From JAGXQV01 sp964505475 (lineage in GTDB: Bacteria; Pseudomonadota; Gammaproteobacteria; Burkholderiales; Sulfuricellaceae), in assembly GCA_964505475.1 (NCBI GenBank), contig CAZDIJ010000020.1, positions 1-44,158 of the forward strand: a stretch of 44,158 bases of DNA, read 5' to 3'. Every line of letters starts with the position of its first letter. The stretch's first letter is position 1. The position numbers were made by a program, and so were the translations under genes. Below are positions 8,296 to 16,860 of this stretch, in pieces. Below the pieces are notes generated by a model. It worked only from the letters and a program-made list of their open reading frames with translations, was not told the origin of the DNA and made no database searches.

Positions 8296-9373
8296 GGAAC
8301 AACGCTACATACCGATCAACAAGGGGCATTTCGACCTGGATACGCAGGAGCGGACAGAACGGTTCCATCGTATTCTTGGCGAGGGATGGGAGGATGAATA
8401 TCGCGAATATCGGCGCTTGTGGATTGAATTGCCGAAAGCGCAAATCGTTCGGGATTACCCGCTGCTCGTCGATCTTGAATTGTCCTCGATCTGTAACCTG
8501 CGCTGCCCGATGTGTCCGACCACGACCATAGACTACAAAAAAATGGTCAAGCGAGGACTGATGGAATTGGAGCTGGCGAAGAAGATCATCGATGAAATTC
8601 AGGGCAAAGTGTATTCGCTGAGATTGAGCCTGGTCGGCGAACCGACACTCAACCCGCACTTCCTGGAAATACTCTCTTATGCAAAGCAGAAAGGCATCAA
8701 GGAAGTCTCGTTTCTTACCAATGGCGGGAAACTCGAACTTGATTATTTTAAGGAAATTGTCAGGGCAGGGGCGGATTGGATAACCATTTCGGTGGATGGC
8801 GTGGGCGAAGACTACGACCGGATTCGGCACCCCTTGAAGTATGTCGACATGGTTCAGAAATTAAGGGATATCCATCAGTACAAGCTGGAAACAGGGGTTC
8901 GCAAGCCTGTAATCAAGGTTCAAGGGGTCTGGCCTGCGATTAAACCCAATCTGGCGGAATATTACGAGACCATCGCTTCCTGCACCGATCTGGTCGCCTA
9001 TAACCCGCTTATTGACTATTTGCAGAAGGATCGTGATGACCAAATTGTTTATGTGGACGGATTCTCTTGTCCGCAGTATTACCAGCGATTGGTTGTCAGT
9101 TCGGATGGCACGGTAAAAATGTGTAGCAACGATGAGCATCGCACCCAGATCATCGGCGACGTTGAAAATGAAACCGTGCACCAGGTTTGGCACGGCGCGC
9201 GACTGAATGAACTTCGAAATATTCACAAACAGGATGATGGGTTCAAGCAAATCGAGGCATGCCGGCATTGTTACTATCCAAGAATGACCGAGGTGTCAGA
9301 GCAGGCAACCGTGGGTGGACGCATCATCCACATTGAAAACTATGTAAACAGGAGCCAGAAGATCGGCGAATGA
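8288..9373 (+). CDS. Radical SAM protein with SPASM-type C-terminal domain
   Basis: Radical SAM enzyme, 361 aa. The 4Fe-4S motif CNLRCPMC has cysteines 69, 73 and 76, followed by a TIM-barrel core with the SAM-contacting segment LSLVGEPTLNP. The C-terminal third carries further cysteines in FSCPQYY, VKMCSNDEH and ACRHCYYPR, the pattern of a SPASM/twitch domain binding one or two auxiliary clusters. Members of this group modify peptides, sugars or cyclitols; the reaction here is unknown. Start: ATG 8288 has GGTGA eight bases upstream; in-frame ATGs at 8273 and 8282 are alternatives. It overlaps the aminotransferase gene and sits 13 bases before a methyltransferase gene. Confidence 0.87.
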   Translation: MAEEQRYIPINKGHFDLDTQERTERFHRILGEGWEDEYREYRRLWIELPKAQIVRDYPLLVDLELSSICNLRCPMCPTTTIDYKKMVKRGLMELELAKKIIDEIQGKVYSLRLSLVGEPTLNPHFLEILSYAKQKGIKEVSFLTNGGKLELDYFKEIVRAGADWITISVDGVGEDYDRIRHPLKYVDMVQKLRDIHQYKLETGVRKPVIKVQGVWPAIKPNLAEYYETIASCTDLVAYNPLIDYLQKDRDDQIVYVDGFSCPQYYQRLVVSSDGTVKMCSNDEHRTQIIGDVENETVHQVWHGARLNELRNIHKQDDGFKQIEACRHCYYPRMTEVSEQATVGGRIIHIENYVNRSQKIGE

Positions 9374-9386
9374 CGAAAGAATAGCT

Positions 9387-10304
9387 ATGGCAAACGTCAC
9401 GGACTACCGCTTGGAAGATCATCTGCGCATGTACTGGTTGCGCCCGGAGAGCGCTTTTTGGGATGCGATCGCGGCGCGCTTGATCGGAAACGAACTATTG
9501 CAGCAGGATGCCATCCTGGAACTGGGTATCGGCAACGGTTTTTTTTCCTTCCTCATGCTCGGCGGGAAATTCAAACCGGAATTCGACTGGTTTTACAGCG
9601 TCAACCCGGAGGGCTTCTGGAAGAATGAAGATGTGTTCGATCATGATGCGGGGGTCGATTATTCAAAATTCATCGATAAAATGCCGGATAAACGCCTGCG
9701 TATCGGCCTTGACCACAAGCCGAATCTTCTCGCGCAAGTGCAGCGCCTGGATTTTGTCGACGAACTTGTCGTTCACGACGGGAATGAGCCGATTCCTTTA
9801 TCCGGCTTCGATACCATCTACAGCAACATCATTTACTGGCTAAAGGATCCGCTTGCCGTTGTACGGCATTTCGAGCAGTTGTTGCCCAGCAACGGGCGCT
9901 GCATCCTGGTCTTCCCGAATTCTGCTTTTTTCAAACATTGCACCAGTTACACCAATGGCGATCCCTTGTGGAAACTGGTCAACCGTGGCCGCGCGGCCCA
10001 CATCATGTGGCACATGGACATGGATGAATTCAATTCGTTCGTCGAAAAAGAGACGGCTTTTCGCGTAGTGAAAAGTTGCCGTTATCTTGCTCCGTTGACC
10101 CTGAAGGTCTGGGATATCGGCGTGAGGCCCTTATCGATGGTGCTGACGAAAATGGCGAACAAACTGACTCCCGAGGACAGGCTGGAGATTAAAAACGAAT
10201 GGTGCGAGACGACCATGCTGTTTATGAATCCGTTGCTCGAACAAGAATTGGAAAATGGTGTGAAAGATGGCGGATACAACTTTGTTGTTCTTGAGAAGAA
10301 ATAA
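9387..10304 (+). CDS. Class I SAM-dependent methyltransferase-like protein
   Basis: About 305 aa, with a Rossmann-type methyltransferase core. Motif I is ILELGIGNGFFSFLML (residues ~45-60), followed by a long insertion, an acidic loop ELVVHDGNEPIP, and the post-motif FDTIYSNIIYWLKDP, which resembles the motif II/III region of methyltransferase-11-type enzymes. No membrane segment is seen. It lies between a radical SAM/SPASM gene and a cobalamin-type radical SAM gene, so it probably methylates an oxygen, nitrogen or carbon of the same glycan precursor. The substrate is not predictable. Weak ribosome-binding site (GAAAGA). Confidence 0.72.
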   Translation: MANVTDYRLEDHLRMYWLRPESAFWDAIAARLIGNELLQQDAILELGIGNGFFSFLMLGGKFKPEFDWFYSVNPEGFWKNEDVFDHDAGVDYSKFIDKMPDKRLRIGLDHKPNLLAQVQRLDFVDELVVHDGNEPIPLSGFDTIYSNIIYWLKDPLAVVRHFEQLLPSNGRCILVFPNSAFFKHCTSYTNGDPLWKLVNRGRAAHIMWHMDMDEFNSFVEKETAFRVVKSCRYLAPLTLKVWDIGVRPLSMVLTKMANKLTPEDRLEIKNEWCETTMLFMNPLLEQELENGVKDGGYNFVVLEKK

Positions 10305-10325
10305 TATTCCTGCGGGGTATTCGGC

Positions 10326-12344
10326 GTGAGAATTCTCATCTGTGACCTGACCCATACCGGCGCCAAAATCGCGACGGAGAATATTCCGCTGGGTGCGGGA
10401 TTTATATTCGCTTACACCAGGAAGGTTTTCGGCGAGTCCGTCGATATTCATCTGGTCAAGTATCCTGAAGAACTTGATTCGCTTCTGCTGGAGCAACGGC
10501 CGGATATTGTTGCCTTTGCCAATTACGTTTGGAACAACGATCTCAACGAGCATTATTGTCGCAGGATCAAGTCTATCGGCGGCAACATCCTGACGGTCAA
10601 GGGTGGCCCCAACTTCCCCGTGCACGAGGCGGAACAGATTACCTATCTGGACAGGCATCGCGCCACGGATGCTTATATCGAGCATGAAGGCGAGATTGCC
10701 TTTGTGAATCTCGTCCGCGCGTACATGGAGCGAGGGACAGAATGGAATAACGCGCCGATTGATGGGGTGAGATTCCTGAGCAGGACGGAACCGCTTGTCC
10801 TGATCAGCGGCAAGCCGCCGCAACGCATCAAAAATCTGACGGAAATGGTTCCTTCACCTTATCTGGAAGGTCACCTCGACAAATTTTTCGACGGGAAATT
10901 GACCCCGGTGATCCAGAGAACGCGCGGTTGCCCATTTGCCTGCAATTACTGCAACGAAGGAGTAGATTATTACAGGAAGATCAATAAGTTCGACGTCGAG
11001 CGGACCATCGCCGAATTGCATTACATTGGAAAAAAAGCTTCCAAACTGGGTATACGCAATCTGATCATCACCGACATGAATTTCGCCATGTATGACGAGG
11101 ATTTGCTGATCGCCCAGGAAATCAGGACTTGCCAGGAGCTCTACGGATGGCCGCAAACCGTGCTGGCAACTACCGGAAAAAACCGGGTGGATCGTATTGC
11201 CAAGGTCATGGAGGTGCTCAGGGAGTCAGTGATCATTTCAATGTCCATGCAGAGCATGAACGATACGGTATTGCAGGCTATCCGCAGGCAAAACATCAAA
11301 CCAGAGATGTATGTGTCCTTGACCGATCAGATGCCGGATCAGCCCAAGCTGGCGGAGTTGATTGTGCCGTTGCCGATGGAAACATTTTCGAGCTATCTGG
11401 ACGCAGTCGGATTTTTGTCCAATGCCGGAGTGGACAAAATATTGACTTACACCCTGCAAATAAATATGGGGACGGATTACGACAGCCACGATTACCTGGC
11501 GGCCAACGGCTATGAAACACGTTACCGCGCCTATGCCAATTGTTTCGGCATCTATGGCGGCGAGGTCGTCATCGAGGCGGAAGAAGTTGGCGTTGCCACC
11601 AAGGTTTTTTCCGAAGCCGACTACTATCAATCCAGGAAACTGGCGTTCATTACGGAACTGATTTTTAACAATGGCTTGTTTGGCGAATATTTTAAGTTCC
11701 TGTCCGATTACGGGGTAAAACCGTTCGACTTTCTGAAGCGTTGTTTTGAGTGCTGCGGAGCGGAGGATTCGCCGATCAAACCAGCGATAGCGGACTTTCT
11801 CGAAGAAACACGGAAAGAGTTGTTCCCCACTGCGGCAGCACTCAAGTCGAATTATGCGGAACCTGGAAATTATCAGCGCTTGTTGAATGGAGAGGAAGGC
11901 AGGAACGTCTTGTACTCGCATAAGGCGTTGGTCATGGCAAGCAAACTTGGCGAACTCAACGCATTTGTTTCTGATAATTTCTTTAGCTTGGTGGGTGAGC
12001 GCGGTCTGAAGGTCGATTCGCAGGAACTCGAGGAAATACGCCGCTATTGCGCGGCCAAGTTGCACAATATCCTGTTACCCGATGCCTGCGTCGAGGAAAA
12101 CTACACTTTTCGCTTCGATTTCCTGAAGTGGCTTGCGGCGGAAGGGGAAGGATTGTCCAAGTTTTCTGCGCTCAATGGTGTCGAATTGTCCTTTTTCTTT
12201 GAGCCAGCACAAATTTCGGAAAGGGCAGATTTGTTTGCACGCTATGGCAGGGATATCCTGGGGATCATGAAAATATTCGCCCGAGTTCCGAACCATCAGC
12301 GCTTGGTACGCAAAGTCCGCTACCGGCAAGCGGACCGGTCATAG
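10326..12344 (+). CDS. B12-binding-domain radical SAM protein (672 aa)
   Basis: Large radical SAM enzyme. Residues 1-130 form a Rossmann-like domain of the cobalamin-binding type (ILICDLTHTGAK, then PDIVAFANYVWNN and VKGGPNFPVHEAEQI, then the EHEGEIAFVNLV element typical of this class). The catalytic motif CPFACNYC has cysteines 202, 206 and 209. The classical DxHxxG cobalamin motif is absent, as in many such enzymes. About 250 further residues at the C-terminus have no recognisable domain. GTG at 10326 is the start. Enzymes of this layout do C- or P-methylation, ring contraction or other radical steps; in this locus a sugar or lipid-linked glycan is the likely substrate, but that is inference. 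Confidence 0.85.
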   Translation: MRILICDLTHTGAKIATENIPLGAGFIFAYTRKVFGESVDIHLVKYPEELDSLLLEQRPDIVAFANYVWNNDLNEHYCRRIKSIGGNILTVKGGPNFPVHEAEQITYLDRHRATDAYIEHEGEIAFVNLVRAYMERGTEWNNAPIDGVRFLSRTEPLVLISGKPPQRIKNLTEMVPSPYLEGHLDKFFDGKLTPVIQRTRGCPFACNYCNEGVDYYRKINKFDVERTIAELHYIGKKASKLGIRNLIITDMNFAMYDEDLLIAQEIRTCQELYGWPQTVLATTGKNRVDRIAKVMEVLRESVIISMSMQSMNDTVLQAIRRQNIKPEMYVSLTDQMPDQPKLAELIVPLPMETFSSYLDAVGFLSNAGVDKILTYTLQINMGTDYDSHDYLAANGYETRYRAYANCFGIYGGEVVIEAEEVGVATKVFSEADYYQSRKLAFITELIFNNGLFGEYFKFLSDYGVKPFDFLKRCFECCGAEDSPIKPAIADFLEETRKELFPTAAALKSNYAEPGNYQRLLNGEEGRNVLYSHKALVMASKLGELNAFVSDNFFSLVGERGLKVDSQELEEIRRYCAAKLHNILLPDACVEENYTFRFDFLKWLAAEGEGLSKFSALNGVELSFFFEPAQISERADLFARYGRDILGIMKIFARVPNHQRLVRKVRYRQADRS

Positions 12345-12364
12345 ACCCAAACGGTTGCCATAGG

Positions 12365-14143
12365 ATGTTTCTCGCCACCACGGCCCTTGAAAAGTTTTGG
12401 GAGACCAGACAGCCGATCCTGTTCCTGGGGGAATGGTGCCGGCTATATTCACGCCGTCAGCACTGGCAGGAACTGGAGGCGCAAGTGCTGCCCGATCTCT
12501 GGGAGGACATTGCGGACGTTGAGAGCGCGAATGCCTATTGTCTCGAGCTCTATCACGCTTCAATCTCGGAAATAACCGCGATACTCAACCGGGTTCACGA
12601 TGTTCGGAAGCCGACAATCTATTATGAAATCATTCTGGGAAACTGGCTCCAGTATTACATTCACCAGCTTTACGATAAATATGTCTGTCTTAAGGAGGCG
12701 CTTCATCTCCAGCCGAATCTGACGACAATATGCCTCGATCCTTCGGAACATTATGTCCCGGCCGATTTGGCGGATATGGCCCAGCGCCTTTCCAGCGATG
12801 CCGATGCGCTTCAGCATTATTCGCAAATTCTGGAGTGCCTTGGGTACGAATTCCCAATAAAGCGGCTTGGATCGTTCAAACAGCCGGCGCTATTTGAATG
12901 CAATGGTGGCGCCAAACGCTTCATCTACCGCCAGTTCACGCGGGTGGCCTACCATCTGAATGCTGTCTTGCATGACGAATGTATCGTCGTGACCGACCCT
13001 TCGTTCTACCGGCCACTTCCGACTGCGGCTAGTCTCATGTGGCGAAGCCGTTTCAAGATCGTGGTCGATGCATTTGCGCATCATATTCGAGTACCTTTCC
13101 AGGTCAACAGCGATCTGCGTGCCAATCTGAAAATGGGATTGGCCGATGATGAATTCACCGCAGTGCTTTCCGCATTGCTTTTTCGTAATATTCCCGCCAT
13201 TTACCTCGAGGCTTACTCCGGCATTATCGAACAGTTGAAGGGCAAATCCATTCGGCTGCCTAGCATGTTGCACACGGCAGTGGGGCTGCATTTCAATCTG
13301 CCATTCAAATTTTTTGCGGCTGAGCATTACGACGAATTTCCGCTGACCGGGCACCAATATGGCGGCGGTTATGGGGTCGATATGTTTTGTGCGCCGGAAG
13401 CATGGGAACGCTCAATAGTGAGGTGTTATTACACTTGGGGATGGCAGGCCGCGCAGGCCCGGTATTTGCCGCATCCCAAATTGTTGCCGCCCCGGATGCA
13501 GAAAGAAGGAACGGGTTGCGTGCTGCTCTCGATGACGACATGGACGCGTAATCTGTCGCGCTTCGAATGCCATGTCACCGGCCACAATTTCGTGCAAAAG
13601 AATCTGGAATCAACACTCTCCTTTTGCCAACAATTGGGACATGAAGTTGAACTGAAGATTCGTTTTCACCGCTTGAATTTCGGGTGGTCGATCGAGACGC
13701 GTTTTCGCGAGAGCGGTGCCGTTTTCACCAAGGACGAAACCCCCAGTTTCCGGGATAGCGCCAGTCATGCGCGCATCTGTGTTTTCGATCATCTCGGGAC
13801 GAGCTATATCGAAACGCTGGCCTGGAACATTCCAACGCTCGTATTCATAGACAAGTCAGCGCACAAACTTCGAATTTCCGTGCGACCGGTATTCAATGAG
13901 CTGGAGCGAGTGGGGATCTTGCATTACACGCCGGCGTCCGCGGCAAGCCATCTGATTGCAGTTCATGATGATGTGCCGGCCTGGTGGAATTCCGACGCAG
14001 TGCAAAATGCCCGGACACGCTTTGTTCAAGAGCTTGGGCGAGCCAGCCAGGATTGGATCGCGGAATGGCAGGAGGAATTCGAACGACTCATTCGTGAAAT
14101 TTCCAGCGCTCAAAGCGCCTGTGCGGGCGACCAGCATGCCTGA
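12365..14143 (+). CDS. LIC12162-family putative transferase
   Basis: 592 aa. The start of the mature sequence has PILFLGEWCRLYSR; the FLGEWC motif (residues 20-25) and the length match the LIC12162 family of putative transferases, first recognised in Leptospira O-antigen loci. The C-terminal half looks GT-B-like: LKIRFHRLNFGWSIE, then SHARICVFDHLGTSYIETL and NIPTLVFIDKS, similar to the donor-binding domain of CDP-glycerol-type and capsule transferases. There is no membrane segment. It lies 21 bases after a radical SAM gene and overlaps the flippase gene by eight bases. It probably transfers a sugar or phosphoalditol; the donor is unknown. Confidence 0.78.
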   Translation: MFLATTALEKFWETRQPILFLGEWCRLYSRRQHWQELEAQVLPDLWEDIADVESANAYCLELYHASISEITAILNRVHDVRKPTIYYEIILGNWLQYYIHQLYDKYVCLKEALHLQPNLTTICLDPSEHYVPADLADMAQRLSSDADALQHYSQILECLGYEFPIKRLGSFKQPALFECNGGAKRFIYRQFTRVAYHLNAVLHDECIVVTDPSFYRPLPTAASLMWRSRFKIVVDAFAHHIRVPFQVNSDLRANLKMGLADDEFTAVLSALLFRNIPAIYLEAYSGIIEQLKGKSIRLPSMLHTAVGLHFNLPFKFFAAEHYDEFPLTGHQYGGGYGVDMFCAPEAWERSIVRCYYTWGWQAAQARYLPHPKLLPPRMQKEGTGCVLLSMTTWTRNLSRFECHVTGHNFVQKNLESTLSFCQQLGHEVELKIRFHRLNFGWSIETRFRESGAVFTKDETPSFRDSASHARICVFDHLGTSYIETLAWNIPTLVFIDKSAHKLRISVRPVFNELERVGILHYTPASAASHLIAVHDDVPAWWNSDAVQNARTRFVQELGRASQDWIAEWQEEFERLIREISSAQSACAGDQHA

Positions 14144-15638
14144 ACTCAAGCAACGCTTTTTCGCCAAGTTCGCCGCCAATGTGGCGACCCTTCTGCTCGG
14201 TTTGGCAAGCATCAGCATCGTGCCGCGCGCGCTTGGGCCGGCGGCTTATGGCAGCTTTGAATTCCTGACCAACTTCTTCCAGCAGGTGACCGGCTTTCTC
14301 GACATGGGAACCTCCACCTGCTTCTACACCAAGGCCTCGCAGCGCCCGCAAGACCATGGACTGATGCGTTTTTATTTTTTCTTTGTCGTGGCGGTGGGGG
14401 TCGGGATGCTGGCAATTTCCACCGGCTTGGCGCAACTACCCGTCGGGCAACTGATTTGGCCGGAACAGCAGTGGCAATTCGTTATTTTGGCTTGTCTGGT
14501 CGGATGGCTGACCTGGGTGACGCAGGTGACGCAAAAAGCGCTGGATGCCAGAGGACATACCGTGCAAAGCGAACGAATCCTGTTGGCCCAGCGCTTCTTT
14601 TCGATAGGCTTGCTGATCCTGCTGTTCTTGAGCGGAAATTTGAATCTGGCGAGTTATTTTTATTATTTTGTGACAATTCATGCTTTGCTGCTGTTTCTTT
14701 GGGGGCGGCGGTTGCTGCGGGAGAGTGCAGCCGTGGAAAGTTACGGAGCGGAGATAGTGGCAAGGGGGAAATATACCGCTGAATTCCTGCAATATTCCAG
14801 CCCGTTGCTGGTATATGCCGTGGTGGGCCTAGTGGTGGGAATTGCGGATCGCTGGTTGTTACAGTACTGGAGCGGCGGGGTAGAGCAGGGGTTTTTCGGC
14901 CTGGCGTTTCGCGTCGGCGCGGTGTGCTTCCTGTTTACCAGCGCCATGACGCAACTCCTGACCCGGGAGTTTTCCCGTGCCTGGGCTGAAGAGGATCATG
15001 CCAGAATGGCTGAACTCTTTACCCGCTTTGTGCCGATGTTTTACGCGATCGCCGCGTATTTCTCGATATTCGTGGCGTGGCGGGCAGACGAAGTTGTCCG
15101 GCTGTTTGGCGGGAGTGAATTTTCCGGTGCGGCGACGGCGCTTGCCGTCATGGCGCTGTACCCGATGCACCAGACATACGGCCAGTTGAGCGGCTCGGTA
15201 TTCTTTGCCACGGGACAAACCGGGCTTTACCGGAATATCGGGGTGATTTTCATGCTGGCAGGGTTGCCGTTGCTCTATGTGCTGGTTGCACCTGCCGAAT
15301 ACGGCGGTGGCCAAATGGGGGCATTCGGACTTGCCGTCAAGATGGTGGCATTGCAGTTCATGGCCGTGAATGTCCAGCTTTGGTTCAATGTCCGTTTGCT
15401 CAAACTGAATTTCTATTGGTATTTGCGGCACCAGTTATTCGTTGCCGTTGCCTTGGGCATCTGCGTGTGGCTGGGCAGCGCAGCCATTGCCAGATTGGGA
15501 CTTTCGCCGTGGCTGGATTTCTTGTTGTCCGGCATCGCCTATACCGGGTTAGTCTTGGCGCTTGCACATTGGGCGCCAAGCTTGTTTTCACTCCGAAGAG
15601 GCGAGTTGGCGCAACGGTTGGCTTTCTGGAAAGGTTGA
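14136..15638 (+). CDS. Polysaccharide flippase (Wzx/MATE-like)
   Basis: Integral membrane protein, 500 aa, with about 12-14 hydrophobic segments. The N-terminal FAANVATLLLGLASISIVPR followed by LGPAAYGSFEFLTNFF is characteristic of the Wzx/polysaccharide-transporter family, which moves lipid-linked oligosaccharide across the inner membrane. A GIADRWLLQYWSG loop matches the central family region. ATG 14136 overlaps the previous gene by eight bases; GTG 14121 is an alternative start. An upstream open extension lies inside the previous gene and is not used. It is the only transporter-like gene in the locus, and no Wzy polymerase is seen nearby. It is the last gene before the first real gap. Confidence 0.85.
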   Translation: MPELKQRFFAKFAANVATLLLGLASISIVPRALGPAAYGSFEFLTNFFQQVTGFLDMGTSTCFYTKASQRPQDHGLMRFYFFFVVAVGVGMLAISTGLAQLPVGQLIWPEQQWQFVILACLVGWLTWVTQVTQKALDARGHTVQSERILLAQRFFSIGLLILLFLSGNLNLASYFYYFVTIHALLLFLWGRRLLRESAAVESYGAEIVARGKYTAEFLQYSSPLLVYAVVGLVVGIADRWLLQYWSGGVEQGFFGLAFRVGAVCFLFTSAMTQLLTREFSRAWAEEDHARMAELFTRFVPMFYAIAAYFSIFVAWRADEVVRLFGGSEFSGAATALAVMALYPMHQTYGQLSGSVFFATGQTGLYRNIGVIFMLAGLPLLYVLVAPAEYGGGQMGAFGLAVKMVALQFMAVNVQLWFNVRLLKLNFYWYLRHQLFVAVALGICVWLGSAAIARLGLSPWLDFLLSGIAYTGLVLALAHWAPSLFSLRRGELAQRLAFWKG

Positions 15639-15645
15639 TGCCTTT

Positions 15646-15792
15646 ATGAGTGCTAACTTATTGATCTGGAAAATGTTGCAACAATTTTTCGGCAAAGGGG
15701 CAAATTCCGCCGTTTGCGGCTATCGCTTATTTGCCGATAATGTCGCATCGGGAAACAACCCCAGCCGTTGTAAACACGGCCTCGCAGGTTGA
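15646..15792 (+). CDS. Possible 48-aa leader-like small ORF
   Basis: An ATG at 15646 opens a 48-codon frame (MSANLLIWKMLQQFF...) that fills most of the gap between the flippase and dehydrogenase genes. AAAGG lies about 11 bases upstream, which is a poor spacing. Its last three codons (GCA GGT TGA) are exactly the left arm of the perfect hairpin at 15784-15806. This could be a translated leader that affects the hairpin, or simply chance. No family is recognised. Confidence 0.25.
   Translation: MSANLLIWKMLQQFFGKGANSAVCGYRLFADNVASGNNPSRCKHGLAG
15736..15741 (+). promoter_or_regulatory. Weak candidate promoter -10 element
   Basis: GATAAT at 15736-15741, with a poor -35 (TTGCGG at 15714-15719, 16-base spacer) in the only sizeable gap of the first half of the locus. 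It could start a second transcript for the 15828-20321 block. Weak support. Confidence 0.3.
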
Positions 15793-15806
15793 ACGGATCA
15801 ACCTGC
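15784..15806 (+). promoter_or_regulatory. Perfect 9-bp hairpin before the dehydrogenase ribosome-binding site
   Basis: GCAGGTTGA (15784-15792) and TCAACCTGC (15798-15806) are exact inverted repeats around the 5-base loop ACGGA. There is no T tract, so it is not a standard intrinsic terminator. It lies nine bases upstream of the AAAGGAG ribosome-binding site of the next gene and may affect translation, RNA processing or protein binding. Confidence 0.55.
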
Positions 15807-15814
15807 CATCCTTG

Positions 15815-15821
15815 AAAGGAG
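15815..15821 (+). promoter_or_regulatory. Strong ribosome-binding site fixing a TTG start
   Basis: AAAGGAG with six bases to TTG at 15828. It decides the start of the dehydrogenase gene in the absence of a nearby in-frame ATG. Confidence 0.8.
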
Positions 15822-15827
15822 CATCAA

Positions 15828-16811
15828 TTGGCAAAAGCACTTATCACTACCGTTCCTTTCGCCGACAAGAACCGTCTTCCTCTCGAACTCCTGGAATCGA
15901 ATGGAATCGAATGCCTGATCAACCCGCTCGGGCGCAAGCTGAAAGAAGATGAGCTGGCGGAGATGGTGGCGGATTTCGATGTCATCATCGCGGGCACCGA
16001 GCCGATTTCCGAGAAGGTCATGAACCGCGCCAGCCGCCTGAAACTGATTTCCCGCGTGGGCATCGGCCTGGATAGCGTCGATCTGCTGGCTGCCGAAAAA
16101 CGCGGCATCAAGGTTTCCTATACGCCCGATGCGCCCGCGCCGGCAGTGGCGGAACTTACCCTCGGATTGATGCTCACGCTGTTGCGGTCAGTCCATCTGG
16201 CCAACCTGCAAATGCATAATGGCCAATGGCAGCGCCATTTCGGCCGGCGTCTGCCAGAAGTCACGGTGGGTATCATCGGGGCCGGGCGCATCGGTGGGCG
16301 GGTATTGCGCCGGATTGCCGGGTTCGGTACGCCACGGATACTGGTCAATGACATCCTGCCGGATCAGAAAGTCGCGCCGGAACTCAAACTCGAATGGGTG
16401 GACAAGGATGAAATATACCGCCAGGCGGACCTCATCAGCCTGCATGTTCCCCTCACTGCGCACACCAAGAACATGATCCGGCGTGAGCACCTCTTGCAGA
16501 TGAAGCCGGATGCCCTGTTGATCAATACGTCGCGCGGTGGCCTCATCAACGAGCGCGATCTAGCCGAGGTGATGCGCTCCGGCCATCTTGGCGGCGCGGC
16601 GATCGACGTGTTCGAGCATGAACCCTACAACGGCGAACTGGCAGGCCTGGAGCGCTGCCTGCTGACCGCCCACATGGGCTCCATGTCGATCGATTGCCGC
16701 ACCCGCATGGAGATCGAGGCGACCGAGGAGGCGGTGCGTTTTCTCACCGGCAAGCCCTTGCAGGGCGAGGTGCCGGCGGAAGAGTATGATGTGCAAAGGC
16801 AAGGGTTGTAG
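15828..16811 (+). CDS. D-isomer-specific 2-hydroxyacid dehydrogenase (phosphoglycerate dehydrogenase-like)
   Basis: 327 aa, D-2-hydroxyacid dehydrogenase family. The NAD-binding GxGxxG is at 151-156 (GAGRIG). The catalytic triad is visible: R236 in NTSRGG, E265 in VFEHEP and H282 in TAHMGS. It is shorter than serine-pathway SerA because it lacks the regulatory ACT domain. The start is TTG, backed by AAAGGAG six bases upstream. As first gene of a block with a CMP-sugar synthetase, radical SAM protein, TIM-barrel protein and SDR, it probably oxidises or reduces a sugar-acid precursor rather than serving serine synthesis; that role is inferred from context. Confidence 0.85.
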   Translation: MAKALITTVPFADKNRLPLELLESNGIECLINPLGRKLKEDELAEMVADFDVIIAGTEPISEKVMNRASRLKLISRVGIGLDSVDLLAAEKRGIKVSYTPDAPAPAVAELTLGLMLTLLRSVHLANLQMHNGQWQRHFGRRLPEVTVGIIGAGRIGGRVLRRIAGFGTPRILVNDILPDQKVAPELKLEWVDKDEIYRQADLISLHVPLTAHTKNMIRREHLLQMKPDALLINTSRGGLINERDLAEVMRSGHLGGAAIDVFEHEPYNGELAGLERCLLTAHMGSMSIDCRTRMEIEATEEAVRFLTGKPLQGEVPAEEYDVQRQGL

Positions 16812-16860
16812 TTGTGGAGTATGTCGTGGCGAATATTGAGCAAATGAGGACAAGAGAATA

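Noticed and set aside
15784..15806. Intrinsic terminator after the flippase gene
   Set aside because: The stem is perfect, but no T tract follows it and the ribosome-binding site of the next gene lies nine bases later.
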